Source: CAWGAJ01 sp963820545
Lineage (GTDB): Bacteria; Planctomycetota; Planctomycetia; Pirellulales; Thermoguttaceae
Direction of reading: 5' to 3'
Assembly: GCA_963820545.1 (NCBI GenBank)
Contig: CAWGAJ010000001.1
Span: forward strand, 744,001-808,000
Length of the DNA: 64,000 nucleotides
The notes under the pieces are model-generated. The model was not told the DNA's origin. It ran no database searches and saw only the letters and a program-made list of their open reading frames with translations. The position numbers and the translations under genes were made by a program. Below are positions 19,025-28,373 of this stretch, piece after piece (the stretch's first letter is position 1; every line of letters begins with the position of its first letter).

Positions 19025-19987
19025 ATGGAAATTGCTGATAGCACCCAAAACCGGGCTTCTGTACAAGCATTGCCGGAAGACTTTCATTCCGTACAACCGG
19101 GGGGTGGGGTATGCTATCGCATTGAGGTGGCCTGGGGCGTCTGGCGCCGCTGGTACCTGAAGCGATTCCGTGGGGAATACGTGCGTTCAATGGCCCAGCG
19201 ACGCCGCGGCAGTTGCGACGGCGCTCCTCATGAGATCCTTGATCCCCGAGACCTGAAATACTGCCGCAACCGCTGTGGGTGCGATTGGGATGAAGCGGAC
19301 GATCAGTTTCGTTGGCGCGATCGCTTGCCTTTAGCGCGCTGGGGATTGGCCGAACTGCAAATAATGGGTTGGCCGCTTTTGATGCTTACCATCTTGGCGG
19401 CGGTATATGTTTGGTATCTGGCTTTTTTACCGGCGGTTTTATTGTGTTTGCTCTTGTACTTCTTTCGCGATCCGCCCAGGCGCGTGCCCACCCAGCCGGG
19501 GCTGATCGTTTCGCCGGCCGATGGCAAGATCACGGAAGTGGCCTATTTGGATGGCGAGGAATTCATTGGCGGGCGGGCGGTGCGGATCAGTATTTTCTTG
19601 TCGATTTTTAACGTGCATCTGAACCGGGCTCCTTTGGAGTCGCGGGTGATTGCCTTGCGATACCGGCCCGGTGAATTTTTCAACGCCTTTCGTTCCGAAA
19701 GCGCGGAGCGCAACGAAAACACATGGATCGCCCTGGAAGAAGAGTCGCCGCCACACCGGCGCTTGATCGTGCGGCAAATCTCCGGGGCCATTGCCCGGCG
19801 CATCGTCTGCAATCCGCGGCCCGGCGAGGTGCTTGACCGGGGTCAGAAATTTGGCATGATTAAGTTCGGCTCCCGGACGGAACTTATTCTCCCGGATACC
19901 CCAGACTTGAAACTCGAAGTGCAAGTGGGGGATCGGGTCAAGGCCGGCAGCAACGTGATCGGAAAATGGTCAACCAATAACCCCTAG
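19025..19987 (+). CDS. psd: Phosphatidylserine decarboxylase
   Basis: Decarboxylates phosphatidylserine to phosphatidylethanolamine at the membrane. Residues ~115-145 form membrane spans, followed by FFRDPPRR and VSPADGKI, the conserved Psd opening. The self-cleavage site that yields the pyruvoyl group is the GS in IKFGSRTEL. The N-terminal ~105 residues (WYLKRFRGEY, RNRCGCDWDEAD) are an extension lacking in proteobacterial enzymes. The catalytic part is of the short form. With pssA about 310 bp downstream on the same strand it makes the complete serine-to-PE branch. Confidence 0.92.
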   Translation: MEIADSTQNRASVQALPEDFHSVQPGGGVCYRIEVAWGVWRRWYLKRFRGEYVRSMAQRRRGSCDGAPHEILDPRDLKYCRNRCGCDWDEADDQFRWRDRLPLARWGLAELQIMGWPLLMLTILAAVYVWYLAFLPAVLLCLLLYFFRDPPRRVPTQPGLIVSPADGKITEVAYLDGEEFIGGRAVRISIFLSIFNVHLNRAPLESRVIALRYRPGEFFNAFRSESAERNENTWIALEEESPPHRRLIVRQISGAIARRIVCNPRPGEVLDRGQKFGMIKFGSRTELILPDTPDLKLEVQVGDRVKAGSNVIGKWSTNNP

Positions 19988-20173
19988 ATCGGATTGACGG
20001 TCGCAAGCAAATTGATTGCAAATTGCAAATTGAACAACAAATATACGCTTTCGCTTGTATATAGTTATATTTTTTGTGATATAGTGTACAAATTGCTGTA
20101 ATTGAAGGCGCATGTTTTGGTGTAAGACAACAACCCCTAACTCCTAACGCGGCCTGAAGGCCGCAAGCAAAGA

Positions 20174-20241
20174 GCAGAGCCGGACTGTGTCTGTCCGGCT
20201 GATTTATAGTTTAACCGGGCCGACACGGCCCGGCTCTGAAA
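20174..20241. repeat. Palindromic intergenic repeat, family 1 copy 1
   Basis: Two hairpins in tandem, GCAGAGCCGGAC...GTCCGGC and GGGCCGACACGGCCC, closed by CGGCTCTGAAAC. A second copy with the same layout is at 37010-37078, upstream of recA. REP/BIME-like. Confidence 0.85.
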
Positions 20242-20282
20242 CATGCGCAAAAATGCGCATCAGATATCAAGACAAAGACTCT

Positions 20283-20299
20283 AACCCCTTTCCCCTAAC
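20283..20299 (+). repeat. Heptamer pair abutting the pssA start codon
   Basis: AACCCCT TTCCCCT AAC directly precedes ATG 20300, occupying the place of a ribosome-binding site. Same 7-bp period as the other boundary arrays in this window. Confidence 0.55.
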
Positions 20300-21065
20300 A
20301 TGCGTCCTATCCGAACTGTATCCGTTTTTCCCACGCTTTTGACGCTGGGCAATCTGGTTTGCGGTTTTTTTGCGATCGTGGTGGCGGCACGGGTGGAAAA
20401 GCCGGAATCGATTTTTTGGAATTACGAGGACACCACTAACGTGATGATTAGCGGGTGTCTGATTTTTCTGGCGATGATTTTCGACGCCCTGGACGGTTAC
20501 GTGGCCCGGCTTTCACACACGGCCAGCGACTTTGGCGCTCAATTAGACAGCCTTTGCGACGTGGTTACGTTCGGCATCGCCCCGGGATTTTTGCTGGTGA
20601 AGATGTGTCCCCGATTTGCGTATTTGCACAGTCACGCGGTTTGGGTAATTGCCGCTTCGTACGCCGCCTGCGCGGCGCTGAGGCTGGCGCGGTTCAACGT
20701 GGAAACCAGCGATGAGGACGAGCATTTACACTTTAACGGGCTGCCCAGTCCGGCGGCGGCAGGGGCAATCGCGGGATTTGCCATCATGTTTTATGCAGCT
20801 GCGGAGGGAAGTAAATCCCTTAAGATACGCTACTGAGATCGACGCCGTGTTGCAAACCATTTTGCCTTTTTACGCGGCGCTCTTGGCATTGTTGATGGTC
20901 TCGCGGATTTCCTATCCGCACATAGTTAACCAGGTGTTTCGCGGACAGCGGAGTTTTGCCCACGTGGTGGCGGTGATTTTTACCATCGTGGCCGTGATGG
21001 TGATCGGGGGATATTCCATCCCCATCATCTTTTTCGTTTTTGCCGTTTCCGGTCCCGTGCGCTAG
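20300..21065 (+). CDS. pssA: CDP-diacylglycerol-serine O-phosphatidyltransferase (frameshifted)
   Basis: Makes phosphatidylserine from CDP-diacylglycerol and serine; Psd then makes PE. N-terminal FPTLLTLGNLVCGFFAI is followed by the CDP-alcohol phosphatidyltransferase motif DALDGYVARLSHTASDFGAQLDSLCD (the D-G-x2-A-R...G-x3-D-x3-D signature). The frame shifts near 20799: inserting GC into GCAGCTGCGG gives YAALRREVNPL and joins the two halves into one protein of about 255 residues with C-terminal membrane spans. As read, the first half stops at 20836. Confidence 0.9.
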
Positions 21066-21127
21066 TTTGGGGCAGAATAATGCATCGGCAACATCGAGAT
21101 GAGTCGTTATTCTAAAGGAACGCAGTA

Positions 21128-21745
21128 ATGTTTTCGGGAATTGTTGAAGCCTTGGGCACGGTGACCGAATTGCGCATGGAACCGCCGGGTTGCCGGATGA
21201 TCATTCGCCAAGCGATAATCGCCGCCGAAACCAGGCCGGCCGACAGCATTTGCGTGAACGGGTGTTGTTTGACGGTAGTGGAACAAAACGGCGATACTTT
21301 TGGCTTCCAGGCCGGCCCGGAAACCCTCGCCCGGACCAACCTCGGCGAACTGGAGCCCGGCAGCCGAGTGAACCTAGAACGGGCGGTGCCCCTGAGCGGC
21401 CGATTGGGCGGACATTTTGTCAGCGGGCACATCGACGGCACAGGCACGCTGCTGGGGCGGGAAGATCACGGCGATTGGTCGAGCTTCTGGTTTTCGGTGC
21501 CGCGAAAACTGGCGCTGCAAATGGCCTCCAAAGGATCGATTGCCGTGGACGGCGTGAGCCTCACGATCGTCGAGAGCCAGCCGGACCGCTTCAGCGTGGC
21601 CCTGATCCCTTACACCTTGGCGGTGACCACGCTGGGTCCCTTGAGAGTGGGCGGTAAAGTGAATCTGGAAACCGACATCCTGGCAAAATACGTGCAACGG
21701 CTTTTTGAGGCCCAGAACTGGAAAATAGCGGAGAGTGGAGAGTGA
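21128..21745 (+). CDS. ribE: Riboflavin synthase, alpha chain
   Basis: Dismutates two 6,7-dimethyl-8-ribityllumazine molecules to riboflavin. 205 residues, the usual length, with two lumazine-binding barrels in tandem. The first opens with MFSGIVEALGTV and has the NGCCLTV loop; the second has the corresponding VDGVSLTIV. GHIDGTG links the halves. RBS AAAGGA lies about 10 nt upstream. Its TGA overlaps the GTG start of rsmA (GTGA), so the two are translationally coupled, and a heptamer array covers the junction. Confidence 0.95.
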   Translation: MFSGIVEALGTVTELRMEPPGCRMIIRQAIIAAETRPADSICVNGCCLTVVEQNGDTFGFQAGPETLARTNLGELEPGSRVNLERAVPLSGRLGGHFVSGHIDGTGTLLGREDHGDWSSFWFSVPRKLALQMASKGSIAVDGVSLTIVESQPDRFSVALIPYTLAVTTLGPLRVGGKVNLETDILAKYVQRLFEAQNWKIAESGE

Positions 21746-21765
21746 AGAGTGGAGAGTGGAGAGTG
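21731..21765 (+). repeat. Heptamer array (GAGAGTG x5) across ribE stop / rsmA start
   Basis: Four GAGAGTG units and one AAGAGTG unit in tandem. The array encodes the last residues of RibE and the first of RsmA and also supplies GGAG ribosome-binding cores. Confidence 0.9.
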
Positions 21766-22674
21766 GAGAGAGAAGAAACCGCCAGGCAAACTTTGACGTT
21801 TTTGAAGCGGCGTTTCCAGGAGGCGGGCATTCGGCCGCGCACCAAGTTCGGGCAGAATTTCTTAATCGATTTGAATTTACTGAACGTTTTGGTGGAAGCC
21901 GCCCAATTGACCGCTGACGACGTGGTGCTGGAGATCGGCACGGGCACCGGTTCGCTGACGGCGCTTGTGGCGCCTCGGGTGGCGGCAGTGGTTACCGTGG
22001 AAATCGATCCGCGGATGTTCCAACTTGCCGGCGAGCAACTGCACGCGCTGGGCAACGTTACCATGCTCCGGAGCGATGCGCTATGGAACAAAAATCGTTT
22101 TAACCCGGAAGTGCTGGACGCGGTAAAATCGCAGCTTAGGGCCGCTGGGAGACGGCGCTTTAAGCTGGTGGCCAATCTGCCTTATCACGTGGCCACGCCC
22201 GTGATTTGCAATCTCTTAGCCGAAGAACATCCGCCGCAGACCATGACGGTGACCATCCAGAAAGAACTGGCCCAGCGGATTACTGCCCGGCCGGGCTCAA
22301 AAGATTACTGCGCGCTGAGCATTTGGATTCAGAGTCAAACCCGGGCGGAGATTTTGCGGGAGTTGCCGCCCACGGTTTTTTGGCCACGGCCCAAGGTTTC
22401 CTCGGCCTTTTTGCGGATCGTCTTTGACCCGGGGCTGCGGAGCCGGCTGGGCGACGCGGTTTTTTTCCATGATTTTATTCGGGCGATTTTTTTGCATCGC
22501 CGCAAATTTCTCCGGTCCCAGTTGGCCACGGCCGTTAAAGGCCGTCTGGATAAAGCCTGCCTGGATGCAATCCTCAAGCGGCTGCTGCTGGCCCCCTCCT
22601 TGCGTGCAGAAGAGCTCGACGTGGAAACCATCATTTCCTTGAGCGAAGCCGTGCGCAGGGAGTTATCTGGTTGA
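21742..22674 (+). CDS. rsmA: 16S rRNA (adenine-N6)-dimethyltransferase RsmA/KsgA
   Basis: Dimethylates the two adjacent adenines in helix 45 of 16S rRNA during 30S maturation. About 310 residues. FGQNFLID is the family N-terminal signature, VLEIGTGTGSLT the SAM motif I, and NLPYHVATPV the NLPY catalytic motif. The start is uncertain: GTG 21742 overlaps the ribE stop, but GTG 21763 is also possible because the first ~10 residues come from a heptamer array and are not conserved. Confidence 0.93.
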   Translation: MKSGEWRVEREETARQTLTFLKRRFQEAGIRPRTKFGQNFLIDLNLLNVLVEAAQLTADDVVLEIGTGTGSLTALVAPRVAAVVTVEIDPRMFQLAGEQLHALGNVTMLRSDALWNKNRFNPEVLDAVKSQLRAAGRRRFKLVANLPYHVATPVICNLLAEEHPPQTMTVTIQKELAQRITARPGSKDYCALSIWIQSQTRAEILRELPPTVFWPRPKVSSAFLRIVFDPGLRSRLGDAVFFHDFIRAIFLHRRKFLRSQLATAVKGRLDKACLDAILKRLLLAPSLRAEELDVETIISLSEAVRRELSG

Positions 22675-22749
22675 CGCCGCGTCCAGCGCTAATTAATATG
22701 AAGATTGTCCGGAAATAAAGGTTTATGCTCTTTGTCGAGGTCGCGGGCC

Positions 22750-22977
22750 ATGAAGTTTATCGAAATGTCGGGAAAATCATTAATGCGCGTGCTCAACGCC
22801 GATGAACTGCATCCCGACGAACTCGCCAACTTGGGACTGTCCGAGGAAAGCGTGGTGCGCATTAATTGTCAAGGCGATATCGAGCTCCGCCGGGCCAATC
22901 GCTGGGACGTGATCGGCGGACTGCTGGGTGAATTTGAATCGCGCATCAAACGCGAAACCGGCCTGGAATGGGTGTGA
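22750..22977 (+). CDS. Small conserved hypothetical protein
   Basis: 75 residues from ATG 22750. A longer frame starts at 22705 but MKFIEMSGKSLMRVL looks like the true beginning, with GAGG upstream. Soluble, acidic, no Cys, with the pattern RINCQGDIELRR and WDVIGGLLGEFE. Very similar short proteins occur in planctomycetes as far as I recall. Function unknown. It lies between rsmA and selC on the same strand. Confidence 0.75.
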   Translation: MKFIEMSGKSLMRVLNADELHPDELANLGLSEESVVRINCQGDIELRRANRWDVIGGLLGEFESRIKRETGLEWV

Positions 22978-23047
22978 TAGAAGAGCCCCCGGCTTGGCGG
23001 CCGAGGCCTTGTTTAATGGGCAAGTCGCAAATCCTCGACGGTGGTGC

Positions 23048-23147
23048 GGAAGTGTTTGTACGCCTGGTGGCGGCCGCGGTCTTCAAAACCGTCGGGCGGC
23101 GCGTAAAACGTGCTGCTGGTGGGTTCGATTCCCATGCACTTCCGCCA
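23048..23147 (+). tRNA. selC: tRNA-Sec (anticodon TCA)
   Basis: About 100 nt including an encoded CCA. The acceptor stem GGAAGTG pairs with CACTTCC (8 bp with the next pair). A long D stem GCCTGGTGGCGGC, the anticodon loop CTTCAAA with TCA, a long variable arm (about 23 nt) and the T loop GGTTCGATTCC all match bacterial selenocysteine tRNA. The discriminator is G. It shows the organism reads UGA as selenocysteine; selA, selB and selD are not in this window. Confidence 0.95.
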
Positions 23148-23182
23148 TTTTCTTTTTGCCGCCTGGCATCTTTTCTCATGCT

Positions 23183-26020
23183 TCATCCTCGACTTCGCCC
23201 GTTGAGCATTGCGCGTAAAAAGCGTCCGGTGTGGTTATCGGCTAGCGCGGCGATGTCTTCGGGCGTTCCGGTGGCGAGCACGTAGCCGCCGGCCAGACCG
23301 CCTTCGGGCCCCAGGTCGATGATCCAGTCGGCGGTCTTAATCACATCGAGATTGTGCTCGATAACGATGACTGTATTGCCGAGGTCGACCAATCGGCCCA
23401 AGACGGTAAGCAGCTTTTTGATGTCTTCGAAGTGCAGGCCGGTCGTGGGCTCGTCGAGGATGTAGAGGGTTTTACCGGTGTCCACGCGGCCCAGTTCGGC
23501 GGCCAGCTTCACGCGCTGCGCCTCGCCGCCGGAAAGCGTATTGGACGGCTGGCCCAGGGTCATGTATCCCAGGCCGACTTCCTCAAGGCTGGTGATCATC
23601 CGGGAGATGACGGGAAAATTCTGGAAAAATTCGGCTGCATCGTCGATACACATATCCAACACGTCGGCAATCGAGCGGTTGCGGTAACGGATTTCCAGCG
23701 TCTGCCGGTTGAAGCGCTTACCTTCGCACACCGGACAAGTCACGTACAGATCGGGCAGGAAGTTCATTTCAATCTTGCGCTGCCCTTGACCCTGGCACTC
23801 CTCGCAGCGTCCGCCCTTGACGTTGAAACTGAAGCGGCCCGACTTGTAGCCACGTTGCCGGGCGTCGCGCGTGTTGGCGAATACTTTGCGGATTTCGTCG
23901 AACACGCCGGTATATGTTGCCGGATTGCTCCGCGGCGTGCGCCCGATGGGCGACTGATCGATTTGTATTACCTTATCGATCCCCTTGGCGCCGCGCAGGC
24001 TTTTATGGGGGCCGGGTTTGGGGGCCATCCCGCCCAGGCGACGCACCAGCGCCCGGGCCAGAGTCTCGTTAAGCAAGGAACTTTTACCCGCCCCGCTCAC
24101 GCCCGTAACGCACACCAACGCCGAAAGCGGAAATTCCACCGTGACATTCTTGAGATTGTTGGTGCACACGCCTTCAAGAATGATGGTGCGAGTTTTGGCC
24201 ACGCGGCGGCGACTGGGGGGCAGAGCAATGTGCTGGCTGCCGGAAAGATACTGCCCGGTGAGCGAATCGGGACTGGCGGCCACATGTTCGGGAGGGCCTT
24301 GAGCAACGATCCGGCCGCCGTGTCGTCCCGCGCCAGGGCCCATGTCGATCAACCAATGGGCCTGGCGCATGATGGTCTCATCATGCTCCACGACCAGCAC
24401 GGTATTGCCGCGGCGCTGCAAAACGCCCAGCGAATCGATCAACCGTTGATTGTCGCGGGGATGAAGACCGATGGAAGGTTCGTCGAGCACGTAGCACACG
24501 CCGACCAATCCCGAACCCAAGCCCGAGGCCAAGCGCACGCGCTGCAATTCGCCGCCGCTTAACGTGCCTGCCGCCCGATCGAGCGTTAAATAGGGCAAAC
24601 CAACTTTGTCGAGAAAATCGAGCCGGGCCGTGATCTCGGCCAGCACCGGCTGGGCGACGGCCTGTTGGTTTTCCTCGAATCGCAGAGTGCCGAAAAACTC
24701 GTTGGCGGCGCTCACCGTCAGGGCGGTGATTTCATGGATCGACTTGTCGGCCACGCACACGGCCAGGGCTTCGGGCGCAAGCGGGCGCCGTTGCACTGAT
24801 CGCAAATCACGTCTGCCCGAAACGTCTCCAGGCGCTGCCGCTTGGTTTCGCTTAAGGTGGTGACGTACTGTTTTTCCAGGAGCGTCAAGATGCCGGGAAA
24901 TCGCTTGCCGTAGCCGAAGAGCAAGGCCTCGCGATCCTGGGCGGAAAGCCTTTCGAGGGGCGTGTTCCAGCGCAGGCCCAACTTTGTGAAAAAGGGGCGC
25001 AAGCGGCGCTGGTATTTTTGCATGGCGGCGGGCGTGGCGTCTTTCCAGGGCGCGATTGCCCCGGCGGCCAGCGACAAACTCCAGTCGGGCACCGCCAATT
25101 CCGGATCGAAGCCCGCGCGTACGCCCAGACCCTCGCACTTGGGACACGCTCCATAGGGACTATTGAAACTGAAGGTGCGCGGTTCTAACTCTTCGTAACT
25201 GATTTTACAATTTGGGCAGGCGTATTGGGTGCTGAACAGCCGGTCGCGCCACAGGCTGCGGCCGGGAGTTTTTTCCTCGCAAGCGGCCAGCACGGTTCCG
25301 TCGCCGTGGCGGACGGCCAGATTGATGGACTCGGCCAGGCGCTGGCGCACTCCTTCGCGGATCACCAGGCGGTCGATCACGGCTTCGATGTGATGCGACT
25401 TTTGCTGGGCGAGTTCCGGCGGCTCGTGCACGTCGATTACTACCCCGTCCACGCGCGCCCGGAGCAGTCCGGCCTTGCGGATCTCGTCGAAGACTTCTTT
25501 ATGCCGTCCTTTGCGGCCGCGCACCAAGGGGGCCAAAATCATCATGCGCGTGCCGCTGGAGAAGTGCAAAAGGGTTTCCAGGATTTGCTCGGGCGATTGC
25601 TGGCGGATCGGTTCTCCGCAACGCCAGCACCTGGGCTCGCCCAAGCGGGCGAACAAGAGGCGGAGGTAATCGTAGATTTCGGTGACCGTGGCCACCGTGC
25701 TGCGCGGATTGTGGCTGCCGGCGCGCTGGTCAATGGAAATAGTGGGTTGCAGTCCCTCGATCAAATCCACGTCGGCCCGTTCCAATTGGTGCAAGAACTG
25801 CCGGGCGTAAACCGAAAGGCTTTCGATGTACTGTCGCTGTCCTTCGGCATAGAGCGTATCGAAGGCCAGCGAACTTTTGCCCGACCCGCTGGGACCGGTG
25901 ATCACCACCAGCCGGTTGCGCGGGATGTCGACGTCGAGGTTTTGCAGATTGTGCATGCGCCCCGCGGAGGCGGATGCACTCCTCGACGTCCGGGCGGATT
26001 TCGCAAAGTTCCCGATTCAT
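23183..26020 (-). CDS. uvrA: Excinuclease ABC subunit UvrA (two frameshifts)
   Basis: DNA damage recognition ATPase of nucleotide excision repair. Two ABC modules: Walker A GPSGSGKSS near the N-terminus with signature SGGELQRV, and GVSGAGKSS with SGGEAQRVKLA in the C-terminal half. Zinc-finger CxxC pairs are seen (CDQC, CEEC, CPVC). Total length about 946 residues is normal if read from ATG 26020 (MNRELCEIRPDVEECI). Two breaks: near 25957 (GC lost from GGCGCGCATG, restoring RGARMHNLQNL) and near 24772 (one G lost from CCGGAAGCC, restoring RLRPEALAV). Confidence 0.94.
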
Positions 26021-26105
26021 GCTGCGCCCAACTGTCTAGAATCCGGCATTATCAAACTACTTAGTTTATCAGAAAATACCGCTGTAGGCAAGCATTCCTA
26101 GTCAT

Positions 26106-26130
26106 AAAGCCGCGACCGTTGGTCGCGATT
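26106..26130. repeat. Palindromic intergenic repeat, family 2 (short copy)
   Basis: AAAGCCGCGACC-GTT-GGTCGCGATT. It shares the AAAGCCGCGA arm with copies at 28829-28889 and 48830-48873. Confidence 0.65.
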
Positions 26131-26177
26131 GAAATAGAGAATTTTAGCCTAGCGGCTGCAACCCGGCGAACGCGTTG

Positions 26178-27401
26178 TTACGGTTTAAACAGCGGCTGCA
26201 ATTCCAGCTTCTTTAGCGGCAATGCGGAGGAGGGACAAGATCCGATGGCCAGGTGCAGAAGGAGCGGTTCCGGCTCGAAAATCATGGTTTGCACCGTGAG
26301 CCGGCCCATATTGACTTCATGGAGTTTTTTGGCCACGTCATCCACGCCGAGAGTCTTCAGGGCTTGGCTCTTTTCGAGAATTCCATAGCGCCGGCACCAG
26401 GCGAACATGATCAGTTCCGGCGTGCGAAAGTGATTAGTGCAGATGCACAAGCCGTCGACGCTGTGCCGGACGGCCACGGTCTTGGGGGTCATTTCGATCA
26501 CGGCGGCCTGGCGCCGATCGCAGACCGCCAGGTTCAAGAGTGTGGTGCGCTCGGTGGAGCGCAACAGCTTTTCGGCCTCTTCGACCGTGGAACATTCTTC
26601 GAGTATGCGGCGGAAGCAGAGCGCATACGGCACGCCCTTGGGATTGAAGATCGGCGCGCCGTCCTTGCTCAAAAAGACTTCGTGTACGGCCAAGGCCAGG
26701 CCGGCGTCGTTGATGCCCGAGATGCAGCCGAAAAATCCGGGAAACCCGATGGACGCAAAAGCATGTTTATCCCGGGGGCGATGCACGGTTACCAGACTAT
26801 ATTTATCGAGCATACCGAAGGTGTAAAAATCGAGATTGCGTCCGAAAAGCGGCCCACCCGTGTCGCTGCGCGAGGCTTCGACCATGAGCGAGGAGCAATT
26901 CAGCCCCCGGCGGTAGATGTCGACTAAGACGTTGCTCAGCAAGGCCACGTCCCAATCACGCCGGATGCCGGCCTGATCGGCGAAGGCCCGCATTTCTTCC
27001 CGATAATTCTCCGGAAACTGGGGCTTGAGGGCTTCGGCCAATTCCAGTAGTTTTTGCCAACGTTCCTCGCCGCGATTAACAAGTCGCAGCAACTTATTCG
27101 GGTAGTCGACAAGTTTAAGCGCCGCCTCGCCCGTGAGGGCTGCCTTTTGCCTGCCTATTTCTTGGGGAGTGCCGGAAACCACGAGCACCGGCAGATCGTT
27201 GATATAACGCAGTTCGCCGCCCTCGAATTTACCTTCCCGAAAGGGCCTTGCCTCGTCGGCCACGGCCGAGAAAGCCCAGATCAGCAAAAGAATTATTGCA
27301 AACTGCAAACTGCAAACTGCAAATTGTAAATTGCTGCAATCGCGGCCAGCGCGATCGCGGAGGGCGCGCCTGGGATTTTCTTTTTGCACAAAGCTGCTCA
27401 T
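26178..27401 (-). CDS. C45-family acyltransferase/peptidase (AAT-like Ntn hydrolase), exported
   Basis: About 408 residues. The fold matches the acyl-CoA:isopenicillin-N acyltransferase / C45 group: nucleophile Cys in GLNCSSLMV, GRNLDF after it, then GFFGCISGINDAGLALAVHE and ERTTLLNLAVCD. These enzymes self-cleave before the Cys to expose an N-terminal nucleophile and hydrolyse or transfer acyl amides; the substrate here is unknown. N-terminal hydrophobic segment AIILLLIWAFSAVADEA looks like a signal peptide. Start ATG 27401 is plausible; the codons just before the hydrophobic core are a heptamer array, so a TTG inside it is an alternative. Confidence 0.82.
   Translation of the reverse strand: MSSFVQKENPRRALRDRAGRDCSNLQFAVCSLQFAIILLLIWAFSAVADEARPFREGKFEGGELRYINDLPVLVVSGTPQEIGRQKAALTGEAALKLVDYPNKLLRLVNRGEERWQKLLELAEALKPQFPENYREEMRAFADQAGIRRDWDVALLSNVLVDIYRRGLNCSSLMVEASRSDTGGPLFGRNLDFYTFGMLDKYSLVTVHRPRDKHAFASIGFPGFFGCISGINDAGLALAVHEVFLSKDGAPIFNPKGVPYALCFRRILEECSTVEEAEKLLRSTERTTLLNLAVCDRRQAAVIEMTPKTVAVRHSVDGLCICTNHFRTPELIMFAWCRRYGILEKSQALKTLGVDDVAKKLHEVNMGRLTVQTMIFEPEPLLLHLAIGSCPSSALPLKKLELQPLFKP
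27298..27332. repeat. Heptamer array (GCAAACT x3, GCAAATT, GTAAATT) inside a signal-peptide region
   Basis: Five 7-bp units in tandem, lying in the N-terminal coding region of the C45-family gene. Because 7 is not a multiple of 3, loss or gain of one unit would change the reading frame between ATG 27401 and the enzyme. Confidence 0.85.
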
Positions 27402-27628
27402 GGTAATAACATTATAACCGATAAAGGCAATGTTTGCGGGCAGCGGTCCACCTTGGCCGACTTCGGCCAAGAAGGGATTCGAGTACAGAGAGGCCGTGCT
27501 AATGCCTGGATCGGCGGCGGGATTGGCTTAGAAAAACCCAAAACCCAAGCGCCGACCGATTGCGCCAGGCAAACGGCTTAAGAAAAAAGGATCGAAAAGC
27601 GCCAACCGGGTGTCGGGCCGCAGCGGTT

Positions 27629-27961
27629 TTATTCTTCGTAACCGCCGCCACCGCCGCCGCGATGTCCGCCGCGATGTCCGCGTGGACCGCCGCGTCCGCC
27701 GCCACGACGCTGGACCTGATTCTCAGCCTCGTTGACCCGAATGGTCCGGCCATCCAATTGGGCGCCGTTCATCTCGTTAACGGCGTTTTGGATGCCTTCT
27801 TCACTGGCGAAGGTCACAAAACCGAAGCCACGGGAACGGCCGGTTTCCCGGTCGGTGATGACTTTGGCCTCGACAATCTCGCCATACTTCTCAAATGCTT
27901 GGTGCAACCCTTCGTCGGTCGTACCCCAACTCAACCCGCCAACAAACAATTTCTTACCCAT
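27629..27961 (-). CDS. RRM-type RNA-binding protein, glycine-rich tail
   Basis: 110 residues from ATG 27961. A single RNA recognition motif: RNP2 KLFVGGLSW at the N-terminus and RNP1 RGFGFVTF around residue 45, then a tail of Arg/Gly repeats (RGGGRGGPRGHRGG). This is the same architecture as the cold-inducible Rbp proteins of cyanobacteria and planctomycetes. It probably acts as an RNA chaperone in the cytoplasm. A longer frame extends to 28069 but the RRM starts right at the chosen methionine. Confidence 0.9.
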   Translation of the reverse strand: MGKKLFVGGLSWGTTDEGLHQAFEKYGEIVEAKVITDRETGRSRGFGFVTFASEEGIQNAVNEMNGAQLDGRTIRVNEAENQVQRRGGGRGGPRGHRGGHRGGGGGGYEE

Positions 27962-28373
27962 CGAAAAAAACACTCCAATAAACACAAGGACACGGCGGAC
28001 CGTGCCACAACTAGAAAAAACACGGGTCTCGGGGGTACTTTGACCCACGCTCCCCGAAGGCAGCCCCAATAGCCGCCATTGGTGTCGTGTAGCATAACAC
28101 CTTTTAGGCTTCTTGCAAACCGTGGTCGCTAGGAATATTCTCTTGCCAATGGCAAACCTTTGCCTATACTAACACAAAATACGGCTACAGAGGGGTATCT
28201 AACGGGAAAAAAATCTTTTTCATTACCTGATTTATAGATTCAAAGCCATAATTTCAATGAATATCAACGTCACACACGGCAAATTGATTGCCTGTGCCAG
28301 ATCCCAAATTTTGCTCCCTCGGGCTGGGAAATCAACGGAAAAATAATGTCCTTTGGATTAGGAAACGTGGTTT

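Larger units (their letters stand above)
19988..20299. other. psd-pssA intergenic region with repeats, no gene seen
   Basis: The 312 bp hold GCAAATT heptamers (20007-20031), an AT-rich stretch around 20040-20100, a pair of AACCCCT/AACTCCT heptamers at 20132-20145, the palindromic element 20174-20241, and another heptamer pair abutting the pssA start. No open frame of note. Confidence 0.7.

Noticed and set aside
21731..21765. CRISPR or minisatellite unrelated to other loci
   Set aside because: Too short for a CRISPR; best understood with the other 7-bp arrays.
23354..24562. Long open frame (402 codons) on the plus strand opposite uvrA
   Set aside because: It is antisense to conserved UvrA coding sequence and its translation has no recognisable motif; a codon-bias shadow.
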